A DNA stretch of 64,000 nucleotides from Micromussa lordhowensis (GCA_964020085.1 OZ026598.1:19824795-19888794); one strand, 5' to 3'. Shown: positions 1 through 13,914, counted from the stretch's first letter. Notes: generated by a model from the sequence alone, not told the origin. Program-made: numbers and translations.

Positions 1-385
1 TAGAATAGATAGACTCTGAATCAAAACGGACGAGTCACAAATGCGAATTACAACAATTCCGACCTACTCGTTAGTTTCAAGAAGGAAATAAGTGACCTTA
101 TGAGCTGTCACTCGCGCGCACAGCTTTGCATTGATTTTCTCGGCTCTCCTTTGCAGGTAAATGTTCAGTGTTAAACTAGACGAAGAACCCAAGTCGAACA
201 CTTTTGTTCCTTGGCCAATAGAAATAACGTCATAAAATGTCCAAAACTATGCAATGGAACCACTTGCATGCAGCTCGTAGTTTGAACACTTTCTGAAGTC
301 ATTTCAACATGGCCGATATGAATACGAAGCATGGTAAAATGCAGTCGATTTGTTCTGTGCTCCCATACCCGAGGGACAAACTTAC

Positions 386-3216
386 TTCCTGTGCCGCCAG
401 GACACGGCTTTCCCCTGCCATCGGTGCCGTTCTCTGACATGACACATTGAATTCTGAAAGAAATCAAAGAGCGATAAGTCAAGTTATATCAATCGACTGC
501 AACACGACAATAGAAGACGCAACACTGTTGGTAAATGTAGTGGTGTGATCTTTAGTGAGTTGAGTTCACCCAGCCTCGTTTCACACCGGAGTATCAGCGG
601 GCTTGTAATTGTTGAGACAAACAGACTAAACATAATGAAGCAACCTTCGATAGTCAATTTCAGAGCGGCCGCTTAGTGCTTCAGAAGCCAAAGGTACACG
701 GCTGGCCTTCTAGACACTAGGCTCCAAAAAATGCATTAACATTTATGATCTAATTTAACTTTTCCTTTCCGACAATTAAGAGCACTCTGGGTGGCTTTAT
801 CGCTAAGTCATATACAGTCGAACCTACTCTTACGGGCTCTCCAACAGTAAGGTTACCTTTATATCACAGTCAGTTCGCTTGATCCCAGAGAAATCAAAAT
901 CGCACTCTCCCGCGAATAATAATCACTCTCCCACCCTTCATCTTCTCATGTTTTCATTTCGTGCTTTTGTTAAATTAAATATTCAATTCTAAAGGTTTAA
1001 TGAATCAACAAAACTCCCGGATTAAGCTTGAGAAATTCCACGAAAATAGAAGTCATTATGGCCTACTGATCTTAAGAGCGGAGCTCACATTTAGTTGAGA
1101 GATCACAAAAAAAATATAACAAACACATAACTTGAAGTGCCTGCTTAGAACTGAGGTTAAGTCGAGTTCGTATCTTAGCCCTAGACCAAATAAAATGTTT
1201 AATATTTCAGGTACAGATGGTCAAAATTATCATCGCCCCTACCGAGAAAGTCATTCACAACTTCAGAAATCTATTGGGAGAGATCTGTTTCTTATGCTTT
1301 TTTCTCTCAAGCTCTGTACTACAAACAGTGAAAATTGTACTTCCTGTTGTTCTTCTTACATTTTCGAGAAAGTTCTTGTTCTTTTTTGTAAAGTCGTTAA
1401 CAAAAGTTAAGTTATTCAAGCCCTGTTGCTTAGTAAACATAAATCTGAAGCATTGATAATCGTCTAAACCCCGGCGACCTCGATGCTTCATCTAAATTCC
1501 GTCCGGCGACAAATTACGAAATAAAAAGATGATGTCAACAAAACAACTTTGTTCTACAACCCAGCAGAAATAATGTAACATTTTCAGCGCCGGAAATGAT
1601 CTCCTACGCACTCTGAAAGAAATCAATAATTTAAATTACAAACGAGTCACTTAGTTACGAGATTTTGAGTAATTTGGGGATTTTTAGGTTGTTAAATAAC
1701 ACCTGCGTGAACATGGTCTATTTGCTCAATGAGCTGTGTGTTGCAAATAATAGCCAAACACAATAAAAGGATGTGATTAATTGCAATACACGTTTACCGT
1801 GATTTTGGTTTCTTTCATGGCCCCAGAATAGAAACTGACGATTTTTAGGAGGAGCTAAAAGGTTTAATTAAAAATGATAGGTGTTACGAATAAAGAAAAA
1901 AATATCTTAAAGACTTTCAAGACTTTTTTCTGCATTTCTTGATATCTTCCTTCAAGGGAGACCTAAAATAGATTTGGACAGAGAATTAGATAAGAGAAAA
2001 CCACAACACTATTTCTGACGCCTTGCAATCCAAAATCCTTAGTTCCTATCAGAGCTTTCAGTTTACTATAAGTTGTGTTTGGGAAATCACATAAAACCAC
2101 TGATGAAGTCATAAAATTTTCATTAACAGACAGGTAGTAGGTAGAAACGGTAACCACATAGGAGTCCTTTCGCGCGTTCGAAAAAAAAAGTCGCCAGAAT
2201 GCCTGGCTTTCTAAGAGGTATTTATACAGTAAGTTCTTCACTGAGCGTTTAACTCACAAAATGGCTTCAAATCCCGCCGAGGCTGCCGTAAAGCAATTCG
2301 GTCGATTGGAATATTTTGAACGAAGATCATACAACTCTCATGCAAGCAGAACCACAAAACCTCGACTTGTGAATAAAACGTCCCTAAGCTGGTTTTCTCA
2401 GGTGTATATAAAACATGATTAATCCAATGACTTTTAGCGAATGCAACAGGGGAACAAATTACTATTTTAGTTAATCCAATGTGCAAAATGGCACAAAAAT
2501 AATTTTTTTATTGGAAAAACCTAACCGCAGTGCTATGTAAATCCTTCGAACGCCCCCCTGCGAGAAATAACTCTCAACAATAAATGGTCTTCTTTGCTCT
2601 AAATTACAAGTAAAAGTGCCTCATTTTTACTCATTTAGACGCAACATAAACGGCTCTTACGCATCTTCAGAATGTGGTAAGTTCTGTTGTCTCTTAATTC
2701 ATAAAATGTTCGTTTTTTGAAGTGATGCTCAATCTGACAAGAGGTTATTTATTTTAAAACAAATATATAGAATTGCTCTCTCTTCCAAACTATTCATTCT
2801 GCAAAAACTGGCAATTTTTTTTTTGGTCCATCTAAGGCTTACCTTGTTTCCAATTCGTCAATATTCTTGCGTAAAGATTCGACCATAGTCTCAAGCTCTA
2901 CGACTTGAAACTTGATGCTTTCCAAATCCGCGCTGGTTTTGCCTTGGAGAGATGCAAAAACTACAATGACAATGACCACAACAAAACCAATGGCACTCCG
3001 CACTATCCAGGGATTTTTTGCGTTTGTGCAACTCGACTGCATGTGTTTTGGTTTCGGAACTTTTGCTTGGTGATGCACGAAAGGTCTTTTTAGTGGTTTC
3101 GGACTGCTGTGAACGAGCATGGGCATTTTTACGGTACAATTGGAAGATGTCGTTCCTGAATTAGTCGACATCTCCTTGGTAAAGGAAGCCTTTAACTTCG
3201 ATTCTTCCGTCTTCAT
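386..3216 (-). CDS. Membrane-anchored collagen-like protein, 5' exons only (partial)
   Basis: The first exon (3216 to 2843) begins at an ATG and codes 124 residues plus two bases. The Lys/Pro-rich N-terminus has no signal peptide. A hydrophobic stretch at about residues 70-90 (IGFVVVIVIVVFASL) is followed by a heptad-like neck ending in ELETR, as in a type II membrane protein with a coiled neck. The exon ends at AAG|GTAAGC in phase 2. The next compatible exon (453 to 386, acceptor TTTCAG, donor GTAAGT) reads IQCVMSENGTDGRGKPCPGG, a short Gly-rich start of a collagen region with two Cys. It keeps the frame and exits in phase 1, the phase used by the collagen exons of the gene at 14,961. The rest must lie left of base 1. 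No enzymatic role is expected; an extracellular matrix or cell-surface role is inferred. The exon 1 to exon 2 join is deduced, not proven. Confidence 0.6.
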
Positions 3217-5490
3217 CTTAAATTTTGTTGTAACTCACTCAATGACATCTTGTAGAGTCTGTAAACGCGCTGTCGGTCAACGTGATTTATTCCGCGCGAG
3301 CATTCGTGGCCATCGAAGAGCGGAACATTTCACAGCCAAGCTCGTAGGCTGAGCGTAAATGGACTGACAAAACTGTCTCAGAAAGATCAATATCGATGAT
3401 AAAAAGCCCAATTGTAAGCCACATTAGTACCGTCCTTGGCAAATGAAGATTGCAAGTCACGCTTGTGTTTCCACACACACCTGCTTTTAATAAACTTTCC
3501 CGGCGAATCAAGTGATGTTTCGAAATGATCACGCATGGGATTGTTAAATAAACGCCTGTAGCGAGAAGCCGACCTTTCAACGGAGCATTTTCATGCGAGA
3601 GATTCCATTTAAACGTTGCTTGTGGTGAACTGTTTGTGTGCGCAAATTTCAATAAGCGACTAAATCGGTAAACAAATGATATGAAGTTGCTAAAGTTTTT
3701 GTTTTCAAATCAAAATAAACTCGTATAAAGCGAGAGACGGCAGAATTAAAAGAACCTGGCCAGATGTTGTTGATAGAAAGTTTAAAGTTTGAAGAAGGAA
3801 TACCACGCGTAAAACCAAAATTCAAACTTGTGTAGCTGTTATAATATTAAATACATGGGTCATACCACGTGACAGGCCCAATAGAATTTTAAAAATGTTA
3901 ACGGTTTAAAATAAAATGTGGAAACAAAAACTTGCTTGTTTTCATCTTTCAAAGTAAGGGGGAATTTCTTAGATTTTTTTAATATTGTCAGCCCATCATT
4001 TGGATTTTAAAATACAAAACAACTAATGGTGATAAGATCGGGTTATTTTGTCTTGAAATATTTCTCACTTCTCAAAAGCTCAAGTAAAACTCTTCAGGAC
4101 GTGCACAAAACCGTTTTATAGAATTCTCCCAAGACGTACTTAAAAAAAAGAGAGAAAAAAACGATTTCCTTCCAGGTATGTATATTAATCCTTTCTCGCG
4201 AATACTTTCGCTACATAATGAAGTTTTGCTTGCGGTTTCAAGCGTGGTCTAATATAATAAATCAACGCGGTTTTTTCAAGATGTGGTCACATAATTTTCC
4301 GTTTTTGGCGGGTGGTATTGAAAACAGCCGTAAGATGGAAGGGTGAAACGCGAACCGAGTCGTGAGCTGCAGCCTCGGCCTGAAAAAGAGGCGCTGAGAA
4401 GAACGTGACCGCACTAACTGTGTGTCAATGTAGAGTTAATAGGCTACCACTGGTGTAAACGTAGTAATTGTAAGGCTTTTAATCACCTTGAGCTAAGAAA
4501 GAGTAATTGGAAATCGTTGTCTTTTTAAAAAAAGCAGGGTCAAAAGAAAGTGCCGCTAATAGCAGCTGGTCCTCTCAGATAGACGCTTTAATTGATTTCC
4601 GCCTTCGGTCTTTTCATCTATTATGGAAAAGATGGCAAACAATTACTACTTGTATGGCTCGCTGAACACTATCTAATCCTTTGGTTTAATGAAAATTGTC
4701 TGAAATTGGGAAAATTAATATTGCTGTTTTCAGAAGTAATAACACAACAAAATAACAACAACACTGATTTGCCTAAAGACGGGAAACAATTACGGGTTCG
4801 GAGAACGACACTATCTGATTCTTATGATGTACTTAAATTTAATTAGAGAATTTACCACGCTGTCAGTTTTGTTGCAAAGACCACTGACATGTCAATAATG
4901 CGGTGCCGCAAGGCTTAAGATTTTGCTTTTTCTAATATACAAAATACCAATCACAAACTACAGAAGACTGATTTAAAATTCTTTTCAGAGCCGACTTCTC
5001 TCGTACGTAGGCGGAATGTGTTCTCCGAAAAACACACTTCCCTAACTCCTTTATAAATTTGCTTTTAACAGGCGTGGGTAGCTTAAAACTCTTTTAGTGA
5101 GGGCATTCTTAGAATAAAGTTAGAATTTTATGTCCGGCTACCAAAGGTTATTTTGGAAACATCTCATCGGCCAGTTATTTATTCAATACCAAATTGAAGG
5201 TATTCCAGTTTTTCCCTTGTGCTCCAAACGGTCAGTTACAAGAATGCCATGGTTTACACATGTTCTTTTGAATGCATCATTCGGTTTAAGCAAACTATAA
5301 TTAGAAGACAACCCAGTCTCGCATTAGCTACTTTATCCAAATTTGTCAGATAAGTTCAGCCTTTGGGTCTTGATTTCGACACCATATTCTCACTACATCG
5401 CTCCATACAATTCCAAGAACTTAGTTAAGAGAGAGTTTTAATAAGTGAGTAGATAAGTAAGTAACAACTTTATTTTTCGAGGGCAGCACA
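3217..5490. other. Gene-free stretch
   Basis: AT-rich sequence between the transmembrane first exon and a SINE. Open frames here are short and have neither family resemblance nor convincing splice context. I see no collagen exon on either strand. It may include the promoter of the exon starting at 3216. Confidence 0.4.
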
Positions 5491-5491
5491 T

Positions 5492-5790
5492 GATAGTGCA
5501 GTCGCCTCATGGTTAGTGCGCTCGTCTCCGGATAGAGCGGTCCGGGTTCTAGCCCTGACCGGGGACAGTGTGTTGTGTTCTTGGGCAAGACACTTTACTC
5601 TCACAGTGCCTCTCTCCACCCAGGTGTATAAATGTGTACCGGCGAATTTAATGCTGGGAGTAACCCTGCGATGGACTAGCATCCCATCCAGGGGGCAGTA
5701 GAAGTACTCCTAGTCGCTTCATGCTACGGAAACCGGGATAAGCTCCCGCATGATAGGCCACTTGGCTCGTATGTAGACTTAACCTACCTT
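5492..5790 (+). mobile_element. tRNA-derived SINE, family 1, copy 1
   Basis: A tRNA-like head (CCTCATGGTTAGTGCGCTCG as an A-box region; GGTTCTAGCCC as a mutated B box) is followed by a body with TTGGGCAAGACACTTTACTC and CACCCAGGTGTATAAATG. The tail contains AAACCGGGATAAGCTCC. It is over 85% like the copy at 6181 by eye. The shared non-tRNA body makes this a SINE and not a tRNA gene. Confidence 0.8.
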
Positions 5791-6180
5791 ACATGACAGA
5801 AAAAAAAATGACGAAGCAGTGGCCCTCGATCTAAATTACAAACATTAACAATACTAAGACAAATGCAGCAAGTTAAACATAAAAAAAGTACTAGAAATTA
5901 AAAAAATATATATATTTATATATGTAGAGCCTAGGCTAAAAAATATTTTTAAGAGCAGTTTTAATGGCGTTAAAGGTGTCTTTCTTTCGCACATCGAGTG
6001 GAATCGCATTTCAAAGCTAAACCCTGCGAACATGAAAAGCACGCCCTTCTTCAATTTCTCTATTATCACGTGGACACACCAGATTATACATTCCAGAGCG
6101 GCTAGCTCTCGTATCTGCATTTCTAGGTAACAGGTTCGTTATATAGCTTGGATAGTCTTGTTCGTTTTTTTATGCGCGGT

Positions 6181-6470
6181 TATGCGCGGTGGCCTCATGG
6201 TTAGTGCGCTCGACTCCGGATCGAGCGGTCCGGGTTCGAGCCCTGGCCGGGGACAGTGTGTTGTGTTCTTGGGCAAGACACTTTACTCTCACAGTGCCTC
6301 TCTCCACCCAGGTGTATAAATGGGTACCTGCTATTTGTTGGGGAAACCTAACAAAAATTGCAGGGAAGTGACCTGCGATGGACTAGCATTCCGTCCAGGG
6401 GAAGTAGAAATACTTCTAGCCGCTTCATGCTACAGAAACCGGGATAAGCTCCGGCAGCTATGAGCCAGCC
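6181..6470 (+). mobile_element. tRNA-derived SINE, family 1, copy 2
   Basis: The better-preserved copy: the B box is GGTTCGAGCCC and the head folds as a tRNA-like cloverleaf. The body differs from copy 1 near 6335-6370, where a short unrelated stretch (TTGTTGGGGAAACCTAAC) replaces part of it. The two copies lie 0.7 kb apart in the same orientation. Confidence 0.8.
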
Positions 6471-7048
6471 TCGAAGGCTTCACAAATATTAAACTACACA
6501 TGTGAAGATTTACTGCATCCTTCAACGACAGACGGTTAAGCCGTGTTAGAAGCTCCGCACTCCTCTCACTGAAACCTGTGTAAATCTCAAATCGTAAGGT
6601 AATTTATCATTGCTGATGAATTCATTAATTCTTGTGATCTGTACGTACATATCCTTTGTCATTTCCAAGACAAATGAGATATTGATAATTCCAGAAGCTA
6701 AAAAGCCTACAGACGAAAAGCGTGGAGAAACGTTTTTTAAACTCCATAAATTCAAAACACCCTAATTGTAATTGTCGCTGCAATCTCAAACTGCTAAATC
6801 CAAACCACAAAATGAAACTTACCAACTGAACTAATCAAGTCAACTTCAGAAGCACTGTACATAAACTATTTTTTTAAAATTTTCATAATTTCAAAATACA
6901 TTCGATATTGCCCTCTCATTGAGCTGGTCAGAAGCTAAAAAGTACGTTTGGCGTCAAACGCGTGAGAAGAAGATTGATCATGTACACCCACTGCAGTCTT
7001 GGCCAAAAGGAACACATGTTCGTACCGTTAATGAATATTTTTGCTCTC

Positions 7049-7206
7049 TAGCCTGCGTAGCTGGCAGGATTCGTGAGCGAGCGAGCGATATTTGGCGGCG
7101 GATTCGACTCTTCACCAATCCCCTCACGGCTTCGCCACTCGCGTTCACGGCTTTGCAACCAAAACAAAAGCACTCGCGCACGAGATCCCGCCAGCTACGC
7201 AGGCTA
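7049..7206. mobile_element. MITE with TAGCCTGCGTAGC terminal inverted repeats
   Basis: The left end TAGCCTGCGTAGCTGGC matches the inverted right end GCCAGCTACGCAGGCTA. It is flanked by TTTGCTCTC on the left and TTTGCTATC on the right, a 9-bp target duplication with one mismatch. The interior is GC-rich and non-coding. It belongs to the same family as 43,329-43,411. Confidence 0.75.
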
Positions 7207-7680
7207 TTTGCTATCCCACGTCATGATACCTTGAATTTCGAATAATAGTCTCAATATGGTTATTTTTTGCACACTGAGGAAGTTTAAGCATTTCCAAACC
7301 TGATGGGAGTGCTTGAAGAAAAAAACAAAAACAAAGCAAAACTGCACAACCCCGTTGGTTTTGGCTCATCTTGAAAATTGCTCGTCATATTCATTCTTTT
7401 TTCTCTTTGTTCAAGATCAAGGGAAGATCAAGGTAAGTATCTCGATCCTCTCTTGCTTCCTGCATGGGTGACCTTCGGCCATTGCAATCTATTTTGTTGG
7501 GTTCGAAAGTAACGTTATAAAATAACTGAGCCACTACGCGCGCTCTCATTGGTCGATAGGTGTGTTTAGATGAGAGTATGTAAACACGGTTGTGACGTTT
7601 TAGATTCGCGCGTTTTTTTAAGAATTATTTTATAAAAGCAATAGAGAACTTTATCAGAGTTTACATAGCCTTCTCTAAAC

Positions 7681-7775
7681 ACTCAGAGGGTTGGGAGAAT
7701 TCTCGAAAGTTATGCAAACCCGAGACGTAGTCGAGGGTTTGCATAACTGTCTCGAATTCTTCCAACCCTCCTGAG
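7681..7775. repeat. Foldback element, arms about 38 bp
   Basis: CAGAGGGTTGGGAGAATTCT at the left is answered by an inverted CTCGAATTCTTCCAACCCTC at the right. The inner arms GTTATGCAAACCC and GGGTTTGCATAAC enclose a short loop GAGACGTAGTCGAG. It probably forms the core of a larger non-coding MITE reaching back to about 7,510. Confidence 0.65.
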
Positions 7776-9088
7776 ATATCTGTTGCCAACAAATCATGCG
7801 GCGGAACCCTTGTGTAGTGGCCTCTTATCATCTTAATTTAAAATATAACGAAAGGTCGAAGACTTTTTTACCAGTCTTTCCACCAAGTATGGATTTGCAG
7901 ATGTTACAGCATATTCATTCAACATATTCGTCAAATGCGAAATTGTGTTTTGGTGCAAGCGTGTTTGCTTCATGTGATGGTGTTTAGAATTAAAACGCGG
8001 AAATTGCAGTCGTTGTTATACCACAATTCCGTGCATTAGAGTAAAACCTGAAGAAACACAGCAAACTAGGAATTAAAAGTGACAAATAAGTGAAAGGAAA
8101 AGTGTTCAAGATAAAATCTAACAAGTAACAGAAGTCATTATCTCCAAGGGCTGCTAAACGATTACAACTTAAAGCATAGGCTTAATTGTTTTGTGGTTAA
8201 AACAATTGTCCCTCTTTTCTAGAGGTAAATATTTTGAGTCTAAATGGAACTCCTTATCTAGTCAATTCTGTCATTCCAAATACCATCACCGTGCGGTTTC
8301 CCGCCAAGTAATTCGAATGCAATGACACCACGTGCGTTCAATACCCCCAAGAATGCCTAAAAAAATGTCGACATTGTTTATTCGCCTTGCAGACATATCA
8401 TGAACAACTGAAGTAATCCATTTTACTCCTATTTGCATCATCCCTTATTAAGGAAGGTTAAGATTGTCAGTTATCACAGTAAACCAGACTTGCGGCCTGT
8501 CAGCAATAAGCCAAGGCTCGCTTTGGAACGCGGAGATAAAATGGGAACTGGTTAAATAGGGAAGTCTATTTCGTGTTCAGTTTCCTCGTCAACATCGTTC
8601 GTATACTTGTAGAAAATAAAAACTGAGGGAAAAACCGACAACTTGGAATTCCAAGCACATGAGGGTGTTCTTCAGCGTATGTGTGGCAGATGTTAAAATT
8701 CTTGTTCGCATGTGTTGAGGAAAGCACATTGCAACAAATGAAAGGCCGATATGAGGCCGAAAATATGAGGCCGAAAATATCGTAATCACAAGACAAGGTT
8801 AATATTCTTTGAACCTTGCATGTATAAACCAAGGCGAACATGCTCAAAGGTCTTCGAAAGTAAACTTCATTCCTTGTGCTAGTAATCAAAATCGACTTAA
8901 TCAGCAGGCATTTAAACAGAGATTTATTTTACCCCTCGCTTTGATCCACTGCATATGTAGTACACATGCCTTCAACAACGTGTCAGCATCGTCGATGTTT
9001 ACAAAAACGAAAGACATAACAACTACGTCGTACTATTGGATGGATTAACTAAAGAACTGACTCAAACAAACATTACACTACGTCATAC

Positions 9089-9468
9089 CTCCGCTCTAAA
9101 TATTTCAAGTAGCGCTTTAGCTGCCGCATTTCCTGACGAAAGGAAGAACTGCTCTGCCGCTTCGCTCTGCTGTGAGCTGTCGACTTCACACCCCACTCGG
9201 CAAGAAGAAAATCTAAAGCACTCTCCACTTTTACCATTGACAACTCCATATCTGCAATGCGTTCGCTGGCCTGTTGAGTTTCGCGCAAAATATTTGCAGC
9301 ATTCATCGACCCCTCTCTGTTAACGAGAATTTGAACTTGACAAACAGCATACAACACGAAAAGTGCGAAGATCAAGAGTTTCGTGGAACGGCAGTTACAA
9401 CACGAACTTTTTTCCAGCACTCCGTTGTCTTGAGGAGTTTCCGAAGTCATTCCTGAAATCCTGAGCAT
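9089..9468 (-). CDS. Second transmembrane first exon of a collagen-like gene
   Basis: An open frame from the ATG at 9468 (a second ATG lies six codons on) to the donor CGGAG|GTATGA codes about 126 residues. A short cytoplasmic part with a CCNC cluster (residues 23-26) precedes a membrane segment at about residues 31-48 (LLIFALFVLYAVCQVQILV). An amphipathic neck follows, then a furin-type site RAKR at about 101-104, then a basic coiled stretch. The plan matches the first exons at 3216 and 14,961. The donor is phase 2, like the exon at 2843-3216. I found no collagen exon between 3.3 and 9.0 kb on this strand, so this may be an alternative first exon splicing to 386-453, or a gene that has lost its body. 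An in-frame TTG at 9549 extends the frame but is unlikely to be used. Confidence 0.55.
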
Positions 9469-9549
9469 GGTAAAGATCTCATCTCCACTTCGACGTTGTT
9501 TGATGTTTTTGAAACCACTTAACCAAAGTCTCGCAGATTTCAAACGCAA

Positions 9550-12500
9550 ATCCTAGGTGAGATTCTCTTAATTGAACGAGCCGCTCGACCACGTTTTCCC
9601 GTCGATGCGCATACTGGTGATTCGGGAGTTTGATGTCTTTACACTGTTCGCCTGAAGTTTACTTGTGGAAGTTGTTCAACAATTCAGATGTTTCAACTCC
9701 TTTCGACGGCGTTCGTGAATAAAGTGTTTTCAAGGTCAGAAATTTAACACCAGGCGGAGTGATTGATTTGTAGTGTGTGTTTCTACGGTAAGGGGTAACC
9801 AGAGTCCACTTTCATCTGACGTGATCTGTCGTCACCAAGCCGTTAACATCCACGTCTTGTAACTTCACGTTGCTGTTTATATTTCGTAACACTTTACAGC
9901 TACTGTATCAACATACAAATTATCTCTAGCGGTTTATTTCTCAGTACTAAATTACATCAACTGGGATATTTTGACTCAGTGAAGGAAATGTTCCCTTGTC
10001 GTTATCAGCTATGTTGTGTGCCTGATTTGTACTGTAAGATTTAAGATATTTTGAAGATCTAGGATAAGAACTGTAAGCCAAGGCATTGACAACCGAGAGA
10101 ATATCTGTGCTATATTTACCAACAGTTGATAAACAACACAATTCAGCATAGTTTCTTATGTAATGTTCTGCGATTATAACTCAGTGACAAGATTAAGTTT
10201 TCCACGTCTGTTCAAAACCGCTTTTCTGATACGTCACGCGAAATATAATTTTTGCAATCAAAACTCTCAGTTACAATGAAACGCAACGTAGCGATTTCCA
10301 AAGGAAGATTTTATCTTGCCTTTATACCTCCGTTCGTGATAATTATAGTCTGTGGTAATTGATCTCGAGCTAAAAAGGAAGAAAGAAAGAAAAAAGCGGG
10401 CTGTCCGTGAGAAAATACTTGGTATTTCTCGAAATTAATGGCCGCCAATCCACAGTGTGACTAATTATTGGGATATTTTTAAAATATGCCGGCAATTAAA
10501 AGCGGAAATTTTTAGCAGATTAAATAAGATAACTGTGAAATGCAACCTCCCTTCGACCTTTGATCAGCGTTTTCCATCGAATTCCATTCTAGGCCCCTTC
10601 ATTACATAAAGCAGACCATAGAACACCTGAGATAGATTGTCTGACGATATATTAGTATAGTAAGTGCATACAGACACTGCATAGTTCATTTTTACAGTAG
10701 GAATTAATTTTTTTAATCTCTGTGAGGCCATAGAGTATCACATTGCTTTCGTAGAGCTTGAAAACTGCAGACTATTAATTTATAAAGAGGCCTGAAAATC
10801 ATCTGGGCTAAAATCACAACTGAACTCGAAGTGCAACGCTGTAAGACTTCTGATACTATTCGAGGCTTAAAAATGGCAGCATCTCTAGCAAGAAACGGCT
10901 TTATTGTCTAGCTCTGGCGGCTAGGGGGGAAAATAATTCAAAATAATGAACGTCCACTCGAGAGCAATCAGGGAAAATCCCCTTGTCGTGTTTAGCTGCT
11001 TGACCCTCTTACCTGGGTAGATTTGCCGGAAATGACCGTTGTAAGCCGGTAACGTATTAATGACTTTTAGTACTTGGAATTAAAATATCAGGGTACCTAG
11101 CATTTCCATTGGTCATTGAATTTCGATGATCTGTGACGTCACCGAAATTTCCCACCTAACTTGAGATCTATTTGTGACTTGCTAAACGCATTCCATATGC
11201 TATCAATAATCCAACAGAACGTATGCGCCAACCTTTCATTTCTGTATACGATCTTTGGTAACATGAGGGCATGAAACAAGTCACGTGCAACTTTGGGACA
11301 ATCCAAACTGTGAAATTGTACAAATTTAAGTATAGAGTATACCGGCCTATTTCAAATCAAGTTGAAGAAAAATGTTATCCTGGCTGGAAAAAAAAACTCA
11401 CTGCTTTATTTTGGTGTATGGAGGCGTTCCGAGAATAAAAATAAGTGATATATGAATCGAGAGGTCGTGCTTTATCTGCTTTATCCAAGGTCATAGTTTG
11501 ATAGAACTTAGTTGATTGAAATTTTAGGCTTAAGTCGCTAAAAACAAACAGGATTTTATTTCTTCTGTAGGTTTTGGGTCGTGTGCTTAAACATTTGTTC
11601 TCTTTTGCTGAGATTTAGGGATGGCCAAGACACGTCGTGAGATTTGTTTCCCAAACAATAGAAACTGCAGAGACCTACAGGAAGAGGGCTGCAACAAGTA
11701 GAATTGCATCTACACTGAAAAGCTCGGGTCCTTCTTCTTTACAATCAACGCACCTAAACAAAACTGATGATTAGAGTTAAGCAAGGTGAAAATAATGACG
11801 TCACCTCTCAGCTGGGGCTGTTGTCAGTTAATCGTTTGACCGTTTGTCAAATATCAGGTGAACAGATATAATTTCACATCAATGAAGAGCCGGCAAAATT
11901 TTAGCCGTTTGTCAGTTAGACCTATTAGTGATTGTGCAATGGTCGACTTCAAAGCGAAATGGCCATTTATTTTACCAGTATTCTGAAATTACCTCTGATT
12001 AAAACATAATTAGGATCTTCAACACACGGAGACAAATTGACCACGATGAAACCTGCAAAACCTATGAAGCCAATGTAGTCACAATTGTATAACGGAAGAA
12101 ATAACTGCAACCAACTAGTCTTTTCAAGTACGTGAAGAAATTCAGTGTAAGCGGCTATTCCATGTATAAAAGGTCAAGTATTTTTCAAGCTTTTTTAGGT
12201 GATTAAACAGATGTGCTTGACACGCGTACAAATACGTGGTGGTTACCAGTGGTTAAAAAAATAAGCCAAGACCTTTCAGCAACGTCCTAGATAACCTGAC
12301 CATTTCCTTTGCACACTTTCCTTCAACCAGTTACTGTACGTAATTTGTACACAACGCAACAAAACGACGTCATAATTATATGAATGTGACAGTACATATT
12401 TGTGGCTTTCGTCTTGAGGTGCGTCAAAATTCGTAGACTTGCTTATACGACCACAACAGGAAGAAACCTCGAAAAGCCTCCTGCTGATGAAGCTTACAGG

Positions 12501-13914
12501 AACACTGGAATGCGCGTGTTGTGCACTGAGAAGAGGAAACCCCAAAACACGGCAGTATAATGCAAATCATTTGCGAATAAACTGTATTTCCTTACTGGCT
12601 TGTTCTGCACTGAACCACACCACAGATATTCCCTGTAAAATGATGACAATTTTACATTTGATAAGCCTCAGTGACATGTTTGTATCGATTAAGATGACAT
12701 TTTTTAGAAGTTTGGGTTTTATTCGTTTTTGGGGGAAATTAAAATTCCAAATACTAAAAAGAGCTACTCAATTCCTAAGTGGAAGGATAAAAGGAATGGA
12801 GACACATATCAAAGCAGTTCTTGGTGATATTCACAACTTCTTGCTTGCGTGTTTCAAGTACAATCACTGAAGTTCGGTAGGTCAAATGTTTCTTTTTGTG
12901 GCTCCGTTTATTGTTTAATCCAGTTTCCGCCTGTCTTCTTCCCATTGCAATTAATGACTATCGTACCATACAATCAGGCTGTACCCTAGTGACCTCCACG
13001 ACATGGTATTTCGCTGTTATGGGCATCTTAAGAGAATTCTGCCTTAATTAGATGAAAGGCAGCCTGTTCTAATAGATAAGATAGTAACCTCTTTCCTTCT
13101 TATGACGTCAAATAACTGCTTAAAATCCGCCATCCTGGATTCGCGGTTTGGCTTTTTCTGAATTTTTTTTTTTTCATCGTGTCAGGAAAAACACAAATCG
13201 GTACAAAATTATTCCAGAGCAAACAAGGGATGTAAAGTTTCATAATGCAAATCTAATAAATACAATTTAGCGTAGGTGGCAAGGTGTCCATGGCGACATC
13301 AGATACTTGGACAAATAACTGTCATAACATTACATTGGATCATATTTATAAGAGGATGTTTCCTCCAGTCCTTTGGAAATAAGAGGTTTAATTTTTAAAA
13401 GTTTTAAACTGATCGATACTGGCCTTTTCAAGCGATTTCTTGTCGCGTGACTTTACACTGATAGACTTATCAAACTGATATTCGGTTCCAATGTATGAAA
13501 AAAATCACCAGGTAGGTGTTAATAAATTAAAAACGGTACAAGATGGGTAGGAATGGAAAAGATTGATATAAGATTTAGAGAAACTTTAAAAAATTTGGGC
13601 TGAATTTTCAGAACACCTTTATTTTAAGATCGACTTTTCTCTTTTCTAGACACCAAGCTAAGTTGGCTAAGTTATAGAGCAGTTGCTAGCTCATTCTAAT
13701 TATGTTGATGTTCAACTGACCCAATCTTTGACATCGTGAGATCTCAGGGCTGTAGCCACAAAACAAATTTGACTGAGGCAATGTCCATGGCTAAATTCTC
13801 CTCCTAGGTATTTAGGGTGTTTATGATGACTATCAAACAGCAAAAACGAAAACAAAGAGTGACTGAAGTAAAGTTTCTTCGGTTGGCCTGTTACTACGAC
13901 CCTGGACTTGGAAA
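9550..13914. other. Gene-free stretch between divergent collagen genes
   Basis: About 4.3 kb of AT-rich DNA. The longest open frame (12,439-12,870, plus) starts on a non-ATG codon, has no recognisable domain and sits in composition like its surroundings, so I do not call it. There is no clear tandem repeat or terminal-inverted-repeat element. The upstream control regions of the flanking minus- and plus-strand collagen genes may lie here. Confidence 0.4.

Noticed and set aside
12439..12870. 143-residue open frame, plus strand
   Set aside because: No ATG at its start, no domain or repeat pattern, no supporting splice sites; composition like the surrounding AT-rich DNA.
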